A DNA stretch of 64,000 nt from assembly GCA_041583135.1 (NCBI GenBank), contig JBFHGJ010000009.1, positions 41,295 through 105,294 of the forward strand. The letters are read 5' to 3'. This document shows, one piece after another, positions 27,883-36,984 of the stretch (positions are counted from its first letter, which is position 1; every line of letters starts with the position of its first letter). Under the pieces are notes generated by a model, which saw only the letters and a list, made by a program, of their open reading frames with translations, was not told the origin of the DNA and did no database searches. The DNA comes from JABSOG01 sp041583135 (GTDB lineage: Bacteria > Pseudomonadota > Gammaproteobacteria > Enterobacterales > Alteromonadaceae). Position numbers and translations under genes: made by a program.

Positions 27883-30800
27883 TTAGAAGCTGTAGCGAAC
27901 ACCGATTTTGATCTGCCACGCCGAAGCGCTTGACTCGTAGCCTGCATGGTTACGTACATCATAACCGCGGTAGCTGCGTTCAATTTGGTATTTGCCGTCA
28001 TCAGACAAACCGGCAAAATCGTAAATCGCTTTAGGATATTGTGCACGACGCTCACGGCCCCACTCATCGTTAAGTAGGTTGGCAAGGTTGCTGATAGAGA
28101 AAGTCAACTCACCTTTGTGACCGTCCATAAAGCCAGGCAATTCTTGTTTGATGCTTAAATCAAGCTCGGTAACCCAAGGCTGAGTGGCATAGCCACGTTC
28201 GATGATACAACCACAAGCTTCAATGCCCGCACGGTCTAAGATGGAACTGATCTCTTCCCAGCTCACCGCGTTTGCCCAATCCCAGTCAACATTTGGATCG
28301 TTAGGGCCACTTGGAATATACGGCAAGTAAGGGCTGTAGGTATTGAAATCACGTTGGTCACCTAAATCACCATCGCGGAAGAAGCCCATCAACCAGCTAA
28401 GTGGACGACCTGAACGACGCTCGAAGAACATGTTGATCTTGGTGGCATAGCCTTCGAAGAACTCATGTTTGTAGCCTAGATTCAACTTAAAGCTGTGCTC
28501 GATTTCATAGTAACCACGACCAAGCATTGGCTCGTTACGGTTCACCATGATGGTGTTGTGATAGTTACTTTGGTTACGTGAGCTGGTACCACCGGTCACT
28601 TCGGTTACGTCTTGATGAGCGTAGCTGGCGCTCATGCTCAAACCGTTATCCCAGTTTTTAGACAGCGCAGTGGTGAAGATAATTGAACGGCCTTCCAAGT
28701 CAGAGTTCGACAACATGATGTCGAAGTTATCTTCAAGACCAGTACCTTCGTAGATGCTGCCCATGATGATACGCTCGCCATCGGCGGCGTAGTTGACAGA
28801 ACCGTTTTCATCCAAAGGCGTGCGCGATAAGTCATACCATACCGGCTCGTCTTTTTTCTTCATGTAGGTCAACTCGGTGGTCCAAGCGAAATCATCACCC
28901 AACATTGGAATGTCGAAAGTCAGATCTGCTGCCACTTGTACGCGCCAATCAGACGGCAAGACAAAGTTTGGATCCACATGACTGGTGCTACCAGCGCCTT
29001 GAACCAATGAATTTTGGATCTCAGTCGGTACTTGAGTGATATCGGCTGTGTGCTCGGCATAGTAGGCGTTAATCGCACTGCTAGGTGCCGATACGTAAGT
29101 GATACCATCGTTGGTGAATGAGCCATTGTACCAAACGTTAGGGATACCACCGTTGAAACGGCCAACACCACCACGTACGGTCAAATCATCGCTGGCAAAC
29201 CATTTGAAGCTCACTCGCGGCATAAACATATCTAAGCCATCTAAGTTGAACTGGTTAGAGTAACCATAGGTATCAACGAAGTTAGGGTTCAACGTCGGTT
29301 TGTCATCGGCGCTGACCAATTCATAACGTAAACCGGCAGTCACTTCCAACTCGTCGGTCAAATAGAAAGTATCTTCACCGTAAAGCACCGTCGTGTAGCG
29401 AGTGTTGTCATAAGCGACATCTTGCGCGTCATTGGTGTAGGCGTTGGCATAGCTAAAGCGACCAACCACACCATTGGCAAAATCTTCCAACGAGTCGAAT
29501 GACCAGCTGCCTTTGGCATTAGGGGCGTACATGTTGTACAGGTTCAAGCGCTCGACTTCAAAACCGAAGCTGATGTCATGCTCACCAAAAAGGTAGTTGG
29601 CATCAAAGGTGACTTTGAGGTTTTCGTTTTTCGCTTCGTTGGCGTGGTAGAAACTAGGCGTACCAAATTGAATGGCTGGGCCTTGGCCATTTGCCATGCT
29701 TACCGTCACGCTGCCCAAATCAGATGGGGTTTGGGCGTTTGCTTTAACATCTTTGAAGGTAATACCAAACTGAGTGGTGAAGTTGCTTGACCAGTCAGAA
29801 TATAGTTTCCAAGCAAAGTTATTGAGCTTAGTCTGGTAGTTGAAGATACTTGAAGCCAACGGCAAGGTGTTGCCACCTGGAGAATAGTTACGTAAGTCGT
29901 TGTTGTCCTGATATTGATAGGTAAAGGCCATACGCTGACCATCCATCACATCCCAGTCCAACTTGAGCAGAAGCTTGTCATCGGTATTTTCTGGGTTGCC
30001 GGTATACAGCGCATCGCTCATACCATAGACACTTGACAATACCTGAGTGAATTGATCGTATTGCGCTTGAGTGATCTCGTAGGTGCTACCGGCACCGCTA
30101 TCTTGAAAACCAGTATCAAACTCAAGCTCGCGGCTCCAAGTTTCATAGTTGGCGAAGAAGAACAACTGATCTTTGATGATTGGACCGCCCAAGGTCAAAC
30201 CTAAGGTCTTTACCGACTGCGGCTGTTTTGACATGGTCTCTTCATAAGTTCTGTGACCATCAGCTTCCAATTCATTGAGGGTATTGATAAATGGCGAATC
30301 ACCGGCAAGATCTTGGTCGGTAAATTCATAGTAAACCGAGCCGTGGAATTCGTTGTCACCAGATTTAGTTACCGCATTGATGTTACCACCGGTAAAGCCA
30401 CCTTTGCGCACTGAGAAAGGAACCACAGATACAGAGATCTCAGAGATAGATTCCAATGAAATGGGTGGTTGCTCGGTTGGATAACCTTCATAACGCAAAC
30501 CGAAATCATCGTTTTGGCCAATGCCGTCAACGGTGATGCTGTTCATACGTGGGTTGGCACCAGCAAAGGTTAAGTTGTTGTTACCAGAGAAAGTCGCCAA
30601 TGGATTCAAACGCGCGATGTCTTTAAGGTCACGGTTAAGGCTTGGCATATTGTCAACGATGTCTTCGCCGAATGTGCTGTTTGATGCAGTCGCTTCAGCC
30701 ATAGGTGTGGCAGAGACCGAGATACGCTCAACGTTGTCGTTTTCCAGTTGCTTATTTAAACGAAAGGTATCACCTAACTTCAAATAAACATCTTTCATGG

Positions 30801-31080
30801 TGCTGTCGCGATAGGTGTCTGAATCGATGGTAATGATGTAAGGACCACCAACACGTAAACCTTTAGCCACAAAAGTACCGGTATCATTGGTAATGAATTC
30901 GCTCACAGTACCAGTCGGTTGGTGCACTACTTTAATTTTTACATTGGCCGCGACCTGACCGTTGGGACCGGTGATCTTACCGCGTATTGAAGAGGAGGTA
31001 TCGCTGGCATATACACTGCCCGCCGTACCTAACGACATCATTACCGCAGCCGCTATAAGTTTGAGTTTACAGTTTTTCAT
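27883..31080 (-). CDS. Oar-like TonB-dependent outer-membrane receptor
   Basis: Large outer-membrane receptor of 1065 residues. The signal peptide ends SVYA. A carboxypeptidase-regulatory-like beta-sandwich follows at about 30-115 (SSIRGKITGPNGQVAANVKI), then a TonB plug (about 125-260, with RMNSITVDGIGQND), then a long barrel ending in GVRYSF with a terminal aromatic as needed for BAM insertion. This is the Oar/OmpA-related TonB class common in marine Alteromonadales, which import large or polymeric substrates. The substrate is unknown. The gene precedes the secreted nuclease and is divergent from a RutR-like pyrimidine-type regulator, which suggests uptake of nucleic-acid breakdown products. 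Confidence 0.9.
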   Translation of the reverse strand: MKNCKLKLIAAAVMMSLGTAGSVYASDTSSSIRGKITGPNGQVAANVKIKVVHQPTGTVSEFITNDTGTFVAKGLRVGGPYIITIDSDTYRDSTMKDVYLKLGDTFRLNKQLENDNVERISVSATPMAEATASNSTFGEDIVDNMPSLNRDLKDIARLNPLATFSGNNNLTFAGANPRMNSITVDGIGQNDDFGLRYEGYPTEQPPISLESISEISVSVVPFSVRKGGFTGGNINAVTKSGDNEFHGSVYYEFTDQDLAGDSPFINTLNELEADGHRTYEETMSKQPQSVKTLGLTLGGPIIKDQLFFFANYETWSRELEFDTGFQDSGAGSTYEITQAQYDQFTQVLSSVYGMSDALYTGNPENTDDKLLLKLDWDVMDGQRMAFTYQYQDNNDLRNYSPGGNTLPLASSIFNYQTKLNNFAWKLYSDWSSNFTTQFGITFKDVKANAQTPSDLGSVTVSMANGQGPAIQFGTPSFYHANEAKNENLKVTFDANYLFGEHDISFGFEVERLNLYNMYAPNAKGSWSFDSLEDFANGVVGRFSYANAYTNDAQDVAYDNTRYTTVLYGEDTFYLTDELEVTAGLRYELVSADDKPTLNPNFVDTYGYSNQFNLDGLDMFMPRVSFKWFASDDLTVRGGVGRFNGGIPNVWYNGSFTNDGITYVSAPSSAINAYYAEHTADITQVPTEIQNSLVQGAGSTSHVDPNFVLPSDWRVQVAADLTFDIPMLGDDFAWTTELTYMKKKDEPVWYDLSRTPLDENGSVNYAADGERIIMGSIYEGTGLEDNFDIMLSNSDLEGRSIIFTTALSKNWDNGLSMSASYAHQDVTEVTGGTSSRNQSNYHNTIMVNRNEPMLGRGYYEIEHSFKLNLGYKHEFFEGYATKINMFFERRSGRPLSWLMGFFRDGDLGDQRDFNTYSPYLPYIPSGPNDPNVDWDWANAVSWEEISSILDRAGIEACGCIIERGYATQPWVTELDLSIKQELPGFMDGHKGELTFSISNLANLLNDEWGRERRAQYPKAIYDFAGLSDDGKYQIERSYRGYDVRNHAGYESSASAWQIKIGVRYSF

Positions 31081-31539
31081 CTGGTACCTATTTGTTTGTC
31101 TTTGCTGTAAAAGCTTGTATTAACAGTTTTGATTTTTTCCCAAAAGTGTTTTTGTCTATGGCAAAACACTCGGCTTGAGATCTGTTTGATTTTCGGTGCC
31201 GAAAGCTAAACGGACCCCGAGTAAGCGGCGCTATTTTAAACGAAATTCAAAAGAATTTTATACATTTTTTACAAATAATTTTTGCCGCTTTATCTGTTCC
31301 TTTACATGCTGAAAATTATCATGCAGAAGGCGACATACTATAAAACATCAATGTGACATAATTTTTAAACAAAAATCATGTTCATTTTCAAAGACTTAAA
31401 AGCACGAAATAACAAAAAAGGGGAATTCAAAACAGTCTTTACCCCATTTAGTACATTTGTATTTTTGGCAATTAAATAGAGCTAAATACAGAAACACACC
31501 ATTTTAATATGAAAGATTATTTTTAGAGCAGAATATTAA

Positions 31540-31555
31540 ATGACCAAATGGTCAG
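31540..31555. promoter_or_regulatory. RutR-type operator 1
   Basis: TGACCA-AA-TGGTCA (core 31541-31554) is a perfect palindrome matching the core of the RutR consensus TTGACCAnnTGGTCAA. It lies about 460 bases upstream of the TonB receptor and 430 upstream of the regulator start, so its target promoter is uncertain. Confidence 0.75.
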
Positions 31556-31845
31556 ATTATAAAGATATCCATTTTATCTCATAAATATCAATACATTAAA
31601 TAAAGAATATAAAGAACCAAAAAGTCAGCGATAAATTAAAAACAAATGAAAATAAACAAAATAAAACACCAATAAGTCATATATTGCTGCACTTAGATAA
31701 TATTTTAATCGCTTGAAGCTCATTTTCCCATTAATCCTGAAAAAACCCACAGTTACCCAGCGCAAAAATTTATCTAACAAAGGCGAAAAAGACTTCTAAA
31801 CGGCTAGGTGTTTTGTTGATTTTTGTCAAATTTTATACAGATTAT

Positions 31846-31861
31846 TTGACTTACTGGTCAA
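31846..31861. promoter_or_regulatory. RutR-type operator 2 near the regulator gene
   Basis: TTGACTTACTGGTCAA matches 12 of 14 defined positions of the RutR consensus. It lies 124 bases before the regulator ATG, where it could mediate autoregulation. Confidence 0.65.
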
Positions 31862-31985
31862 CCACGCAAACACAAACGAATTAAACGAAATTAACCCGGT
31901 TCTTTGCGCCATTTTTATGTATAATCAGCCACGAAAAATCTTTCTCTTAATAACGCACATAGACCACAAAACACATTTGGAACTC

Positions 31986-32660
31986 ATGAGTACCGACAAA
32001 ACAAATAGAATGAGTGGTAACGAAGCTGCCACCAGTAAGCAGGGTAAAACCGGCAAGATCCGCGAAAAAAGCGTTGAGCACATTATGAATGCCGCGCAAG
32101 AAGAATTTGTGATCAACGGTTTTAAAGGCACCACCATTCAATCGATTGCCGACCGGGCCGGACTGCCTAAAGCCAACATTCATTACTACTTCAAAAACAA
32201 AGAAAACCTGATCCAAGCCGTATTAGAGAATATTTTGGACTTGTGGGATGAAGTGCTTGGCGACATCAGTGTTGACGATGACCCAAGACACGTATTGGAG
32301 CATTTTATTCGCACCAAAGTGCGTATGTCTTTTACCCATCCGCTGCCATCAAAGCTATTTGCCATGGAAATCATTCAAGGCGCTCAACATTTAAAAGAAT
32401 ACGCCAGAACCTATCTGCGCAAGTGGGTCAGAGAAAAGGCTAAGGTATTTGAGCACTGGATGGATGAGGGCAAAATGGACAGGGTTGACCCGGTACACCT
32501 GATCTTTTTGATCTGGTCTTCAACGCAACATTATGCCGACTTTGAAACGCAAATTTTGACCATAATGAACCGGGGCGAATATGAAGAAGAAGATATTGAC
32601 CATATCAGCGACTTTTTGTGCAGGGTCGTTATTCGTGGCTGTGGTTTACAATACCCCTAA
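31986..32660 (+). CDS. RutR-like TetR-family transcriptional regulator
   Basis: DNA-binding repressor of 224 residues. The N-terminal helix-turn-helix (KGTTIQSIADRAGLPKANIHYYF) is of TetR type. The C-terminal part carries the RutR signature (FAMEIIQGA, HLIFLIWSSTQHYADFE). RutR in E. coli senses uracil/thymine and controls pyrimidine use. The ATG at 31986 (MSTDKTNRMSG) is preferred over 31917 because the N terminus then has the usual short basic tail and a GGA lies upstream. RutR-type operators in its own upstream region support the assignment and suggest autoregulation. It is divergent from the TonB receptor. Orthology to RutR rather than a paralogue is not proven. Confidence 0.85.
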   Translation: MSTDKTNRMSGNEAATSKQGKTGKIREKSVEHIMNAAQEEFVINGFKGTTIQSIADRAGLPKANIHYYFKNKENLIQAVLENILDLWDEVLGDISVDDDPRHVLEHFIRTKVRMSFTHPLPSKLFAMEIIQGAQHLKEYARTYLRKWVREKAKVFEHWMDEGKMDRVDPVHLIFLIWSSTQHYADFETQILTIMNRGEYEEEDIDHISDFLCRVVIRGCGLQYP

Positions 32661-32738
32661 CCGCCCCCTTTAGCGACGGCGCTTTAAGCTAAAGCGTCGC
32701 GCCTATGACAAACCGAGTACCACATAGGTTTATAGACG

Positions 32739-33503
32739 GTGAATAGCCAGTATTATATCTATCTTATCAGCCACTTTCTTGGCCCGCTGTCGCTGTGCGT
32801 AAGTGCCTTAGTGCTGGCGTTACTGCTCATTGCCTTAAACAGAGCACGCCGCTTCGCCATCAGCCTGATGACGATTGCCACCTTCACCCTGTACGCCTTC
32901 AGCACGCCTTTTGTTACCCACTGGCTTTTGGCCCCACTTGAATATCAATATCCCAACTTTGCCGCTGCGGCAAAACCGCTTAAATACGTGGTAGTGCTTG
33001 GTTGTGCGCATTCTATCGCGCCACAATTGCCCGCTTCTGCCAAATTAGAGCGTTGCAACGTGCCGCGAGTGATAGAAGGGCTGCGTCTATATCGACAAAT
33101 GCCCGGTGCCAAGCTGGTCTTTACCGGCGGCGGCTCAAAAGGTCAAACGACCCTAGCCCATGCCCAAGCCTTATATGCCCAATTGATGGGCGTAGACTCG
33201 GCAGATATCATTCAGTTGAACGACCCGTTTAATACTGAGCAAGAAATGGTGGCAATCAAAGCCTTATTGGCCGATGAGCCCTTTGCACTTGTAACCTCAG
33301 CGGCACACATGCCCAGAGCAATGTATTTGGCACAAGGCAAAAAGCTCAATGCGACAGCGGCGCCAACAGACCATCTGGTGCGATTTTCTCTTGATAAGCT
33401 CTACTTGCGCTACTTTATTCCCGAAGTCAGCAATCTCGAAAAAATCGACAGCGCCGTACATGAAATCTACGGTATGTGGTGGCTTAAACTTAAGGGACTG
33501 TAA
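32739..33503 (+). CDS. ElyC/SanA/YdcF-family membrane protein (DUF218)
   Basis: Inner-membrane protein of 254 residues starting at GTG. Two hydrophobic helices (about 10-32 and 38-60) precede a DUF218 domain (KYVVVLGCAH, KLVFTGGGSKG, FALVTSAAHMPRAMYLA). E. coli ElyC of the same layout affects peptidoglycan and undecaprenyl-phosphate metabolism; that role here is an inference. The gene stands alone between the RutR-like regulator and a convergent Nif3-family gene. Confidence 0.8.
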   Translation: MNSQYYIYLISHFLGPLSLCVSALVLALLLIALNRARRFAISLMTIATFTLYAFSTPFVTHWLLAPLEYQYPNFAAAAKPLKYVVVLGCAHSIAPQLPASAKLERCNVPRVIEGLRLYRQMPGAKLVFTGGGSKGQTTLAHAQALYAQLMGVDSADIIQLNDPFNTEQEMVAIKALLADEPFALVTSAAHMPRAMYLAQGKKLNATAAPTDHLVRFSLDKLYLRYFIPEVSNLEKIDSAVHEIYGMWWLKLKGL

Positions 33504-33557
33504 GCTCAATTTGCTTACATAACCATGGTGTTTAAATCCAATGATATCTGCCAAGCG

Positions 33558-34316
33558 CTACACTGGATTGTCGATATCGATAAAACTCACCTTAACATCA
33601 AATTGCTGCTGTAGATGCTCGCCTACCGCCTTGGCGCCATAGCGCTCTGTCGCGTGGTGACCGGCAGCAAAAAAGTTGACTTGCATTTCACGTGAAGTAT
33701 GAATGGTTTGTTCTGAGGCTTCACCACTGATAAAGGCATCAAGCCCCTGATCTGCCGCCAGTTCAATAAAACTTTGACCGCCGCCGGTGCACATACCTAT
33801 GGTTTCAATCACTTTGTCGTTTACCGCGCTGACCAATGGTGTACGCCCCAACATCCGCTCGATTTTGTCGGCAAATGCGGTGGCCGACATCGGCGTATTC
33901 AAACGCCCCATCACAGGCACGCTCGAGGGATTGCCCAGCTCTAAACCGCGCTCAAGGGTGATATCCAACATCGCCGCCAACTGTGCATTGTTGCCAAGTT
34001 CAGGATGCACATCCAATGGCAAATGATAGGCAAAAAGACTGATATCATAGTCAAGCAGCTGTTTCAGGCGACGTTTCTTCATGCCTTTAATCGCCTCGCT
34101 CTCACCTTTCCAAAAGTAGCCGTGGTGAACAAAAATAGCATCGGCCTGACACTCGATAGCCGCCTCTATTAACGCCATTGACGCGGTTACGCCGGTGACA
34201 ATATGGTTAATTTCGTCACGCCCTTCAACCTGCAACCCATTTGGGCAATAATCACGCACCAACCAAGGTTTTAATAATTGGTCGAGGTGGCTGAGTAATG
34301 TCTCTCGTAAAACCAT
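33558..34316 (-). CDS. ybgI: Nif3-like dinuclear metal-centre protein YbgI
   Basis: A 252-residue protein of the Nif3/DUF34 family, which forms a hexameric toroid with a two-metal site. Metal-ligand motifs are visible: IFVHHGYFW, YHLPLDVHPELGNN and, near the C terminus, FAAGHHATERYG. A GTP cyclohydrolase-type or metal-insertase role has been proposed for the family, without consensus. The length matches E. coli YbgI (247). Confidence 0.9.
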   Translation of the reverse strand: MVLRETLLSHLDQLLKPWLVRDYCPNGLQVEGRDEINHIVTGVTASMALIEAAIECQADAIFVHHGYFWKGESEAIKGMKKRRLKQLLDYDISLFAYHLPLDVHPELGNNAQLAAMLDITLERGLELGNPSSVPVMGRLNTPMSATAFADKIERMLGRTPLVSAVNDKVIETIGMCTGGGQSFIELAADQGLDAFISGEASEQTIHTSREMQVNFFAAGHHATERYGAKAVGEHLQQQFDVKVSFIDIDNPV

Positions 34317-34474
34317 ATTTCACCTGTAAAAGCCTTATAAATCGTAGAGATAGTACAACAATGCAATAAAATTTAAAGCTTTCCTGGAAAAAATTGCGAT
34401 CTGCTTCAAAACTATGTATAACTAAATATTGACAATAAAATAAGCATAATTTTCAGGATCTTCAGGAATTCTCT

Positions 34475-34858
34475 ATGAGTAAACTCGACAAAGACGAAGT
34501 TATTGCCAACTTTACTGCTGCTTATCAGGCGGCCAATGGTAAAGCACCTCAAATCGAAGCCAAAGGTGGCTGGTACAGCGTAGATGGCGGAAAAAACGTC
34601 CGTCTGGCCGCTTTAGTCGATATGGCTGCTGAGCTTTCTGGCGGCGCAGCCCCTAAAGCAGAAAAAGCCCCGGCAAAAGCCGAAAAAGCCAAGCCTGCTG
34701 CCAAAGCAAAAAAACCGGCCAAGGCTGCGGCGGCGAAAGCCGATAGCAATGCCCCAGCTGTCGTTAGTGGCGGTAAAGGCTTAAAGGCTGCCGATTTGTG
34801 GAAGCAAAAGCTTAATGAATCGGGCCAGCAGTGTACCATGCCACGCGGCGTAAACTAG
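34475..34858 (+). CDS. Small protein with an Ala/Lys/Pro-rich linker, 127 residues
   Basis: I do not recognise a named family. Residues 1-58 look folded (DEVIANFTAAYQAANGKAP, then GGWYSVDGGKNVRLAALVD). Residues 60-95 are a low-complexity Ala/Lys/Pro linker, and a C-terminal motif (GLKAADLWKQKLNE) follows, ending near CTMPRGVN. The basic linker suggests nucleic-acid or membrane-surface contact. No signal peptide. The gene has its own upstream region and a strong downstream terminator. Confidence 0.7.
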   Translation: MSKLDKDEVIANFTAAYQAANGKAPQIEAKGGWYSVDGGKNVRLAALVDMAAELSGGAAPKAEKAPAKAEKAKPAAKAKKPAKAAAAKADSNAPAVVSGGKGLKAADLWKQKLNESGQQCTMPRGVN

Positions 34859-34893
34859 ACTGCAAACCCTACAGCCTTACGACTTGGCTGTGC

Positions 34894-34927
34894 GTATAAA
34901 GCCTGCGATCTATCGCAGGCTTTATAC
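34894..34927. terminator. Bidirectional terminator
   Basis: A perfect 15-bp stem with a TCTA loop separates two convergent genes. The flanks supply A/T tracts on both strands. Confidence 0.88.
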
Positions 34928-34929
34928 AT

Positions 34930-35955
34930 TTATTTGAACCCGATCACCGCAACTTTGCCCTGCTCTGACGCTAACACAAACCTGTCTGTTGCAACAGCCA
35001 AAGTGTAATACCCCTCAATCGCCACCATGCGCCAGTGTTTGCCACCGTCAAAAGAAAAACTGGTAGACAGTTTCCCTGTGCTGATGCAAAACTGTCCAAG
35101 ACACCCCATGGCCGTTCTCAGTCCACGCTGCACCGTACTTTGCGGCAACTGCCAAGCGCCCTTTACCTTATAGCTAAGATGATTATAGTGACCATTTCGG
35201 TCTTGGTAGTCGCCACCTAAAACAAACACTTCATTTTTGCTATTTAGTGCCAGTGCATAACCTCCGGCAGTGGCCGTTTTACCATACAGCGGCACCGCTT
35301 CTTTGCGCCAGCTTTCACCATGATCTTGGCTACTGTATACCCATGCGCCATTTCCACCTGAGGTAAACCAAGCCTGCCCTCGTGGCCCGGTGATCAGCGT
35401 GTTTCCACTGGCCGCAAACGCGGCTTCATCGGCATTGGCCTTAGGCATTTTGTCTTTGTCGATACGCCTAAATGTCTTACCGCCATCCACGGTTTTGTAG
35501 AGGGTAAAATAGCCATCAATTGGGTCGCCCAACAACAAACCGGTTTGTCGGTCAAAAAAATCAATGGCATCGAAAAAACCTTTAGCGTCAGGATTGTCGA
35601 AGATCAACTGCCAGCTATGACCGCCATCGCTGGTTTTATACAGCTTGGACTGCGCACCAGTCCCAGCCCCCATGGCAATCGCGGTGTTCTCGTCAAACAG
35701 TTCAATATCTCGAAAATCCGTCTTAAGCTCGGCTTTGACTGAAACATTCTGCCACGTTTGGCCATTATCGACAGAGCGAAATACCGCATTGTCGCTGCCG
35801 CTCACCCACATGGATTGATTCAGCGCAGCACTACCTCGGAAAGAATGACCACCGGGCAGCATACGTTTGTTCCAGCTATAACTCGGCGTCGTTGCCTGTG
35901 CACTGAGCGTAGTCAACGCCAGCAAACCGGCAAAAGCAATATTTTTGTTCATCAT
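34930..35955 (-). CDS. Secreted Asp-box/BNR propeller protein (HCF136-like)
   Basis: Exported protein of about 341 residues with a signal peptide (NIAFAGLLALTTLSAQA). Repeated Asp-box motifs (SVDNGQTW, TSDGGHSW, TVDGGKTF, SQDHGESW, SFDGGKHW) mark a beta propeller like that of sialidases and the photosystem assembly factor HCF136. No sialidase arginine triad is evident. Bacterial homologues are often called oxidoreductases or glycosyl hydrolases without evidence, so I assign no activity. The start is one of two adjacent Met codons (35955 or 35952); a longer frame to 35997 would put 14 residues ahead of the signal peptide and is less likely. Confidence 0.8.
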   Translation of the reverse strand: MMNKNIAFAGLLALTTLSAQATTPSYSWNKRMLPGGHSFRGSAALNQSMWVSGSDNAVFRSVDNGQTWQNVSVKAELKTDFRDIELFDENTAIAMGAGTGAQSKLYKTSDGGHSWQLIFDNPDAKGFFDAIDFFDRQTGLLLGDPIDGYFTLYKTVDGGKTFRRIDKDKMPKANADEAAFAASGNTLITGPRGQAWFTSGGNGAWVYSSQDHGESWRKEAVPLYGKTATAGGYALALNSKNEVFVLGGDYQDRNGHYNHLSYKVKGAWQLPQSTVQRGLRTAMGCLGQFCISTGKLSTSFSFDGGKHWRMVAIEGYYTLAVATDRFVLASEQGKVAVIGFK

Positions 35956-36150
35956 GAAAAGTTCAGGGATTGACGTTGGCGTTAGACAATATAACAAAGC
36001 GCAATATTGGTCAAATTGACCAAAAATTGATTTTAATGCTCGTCCAATTCAATACAACTTGGCTCAGCACCTTGATTTTACTATCCTTTTAATTGGCACT
36101 AAGCTTGCAATGCCAGCCCCAAACCAATCAAGATAATCAACAGGTAGTCT

Positions 36151-36984
36151 ATGGAATCCCTTAAGCCACCGAGCACTTTGGCTAGTATCGGCATTATCGC
36201 CCGCTTCGAGCTTGTTAGGCTCTTTCAAACCACCAGAGGACTTTTGTCTATTGCCGCCTTTGCCATCGTGTGGTACTTCATTTTCAAAGAACTCATTTAT
36301 CGCGCCGCCCAATGGGTCAGCGTACCCGGCTTTCGCGAATCGATGTCGGATATGTTTGGTCAGATAGGTCTTGCCAACCTGCTACAATGGCCGGTAGCCG
36401 AGTTTGTCATGTTCTGGCTGTTTGCACTACTGTTGTTTCCTATCTTAACCGTCATGATCACCGCCGACCAAACCTCCTCAGATCGCTCACGGGGCACCTT
36501 ACGATTTTTAACCCTAAGAGCCACCCGCGACAGCATTTTCTTTGGTCGTTTTCTAGGTCAACTGATCATCCAATGCCTGTTGATAGGCGGGTTGCTGCTC
36601 GCCACCTTTGCAATGGCCATGTGGAACAACAGCGATAATTTTTCTTTTGCACTGACCAGTGCGATCATTATGGGCACCAACCTGTTGATTGTCGTCTTAC
36701 CGTTTACGGCAATGATGGCGTTTTTCTCGGCTTCCGTTCGCTCAAGCAGACTGGCGGTTATTGTTGCCATTATTTGTTGGGGCTTTAGTCTCGGGCTTAT
36801 CAACTATCTCGCAATGAAAATTCCCCCCTTTGGCGTGCTCATCAACATTTTACCCGGCACTCAACTGCCAGACCTCATTCAAGCCAATGACTGGGCCACT
36901 TTAAAACATGCCTGGTTACCCTTGCTACAAACCTTAGGTTTCTTATTGTTAGGCCGCACCATCGTGCAAAGGAGTTCACTATGA
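36151..36984 (+). CDS. ABC-2 type transporter permease
   Basis: Inner-membrane protein of 277 residues with about six hydrophobic segments, for example ASIGIIARFELVRLF leading into the first, and FVMFWLFALLLFPILTVMI. The motif DRSRGTLRFLTLRATR is typical of ABC-2 permeases of the NosY/CcmB style. The next gene, with a 4-base ATGA overlap, is its ATPase. Together they form a complete simple exporter, but the substrate cannot be inferred. Confidence 0.85.
   Translation: MESLKPPSTLASIGIIARFELVRLFQTTRGLLSIAAFAIVWYFIFKELIYRAAQWVSVPGFRESMSDMFGQIGLANLLQWPVAEFVMFWLFALLLFPILTVMITADQTSSDRSRGTLRFLTLRATRDSIFFGRFLGQLIIQCLLIGGLLLATFAMAMWNNSDNFSFALTSAIIMGTNLLIVVLPFTAMMAFFSASVRSSRLAVIVAIICWGFSLGLINYLAMKIPPFGVLINILPGTQLPDLIQANDWATLKHAWLPLLQTLGFLLLGRTIVQRSSL

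Larger units (their letters stand above)
31081..31985. other. AT-rich 905-base divergent regulatory region
   Basis: No protein or RNA gene is supported here. The region is much richer in A/T than its surroundings. It contains two RutR-type operators (listed separately) and two related 12-mers, ACCAAAAAGTCA at 31616-31627 and ACCAATAAGTCA at 31668-31679, 52 bases apart. It must hold the promoters of the TonB receptor (leftward) and the TetR-type regulator (rightward). Confidence 0.6.
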
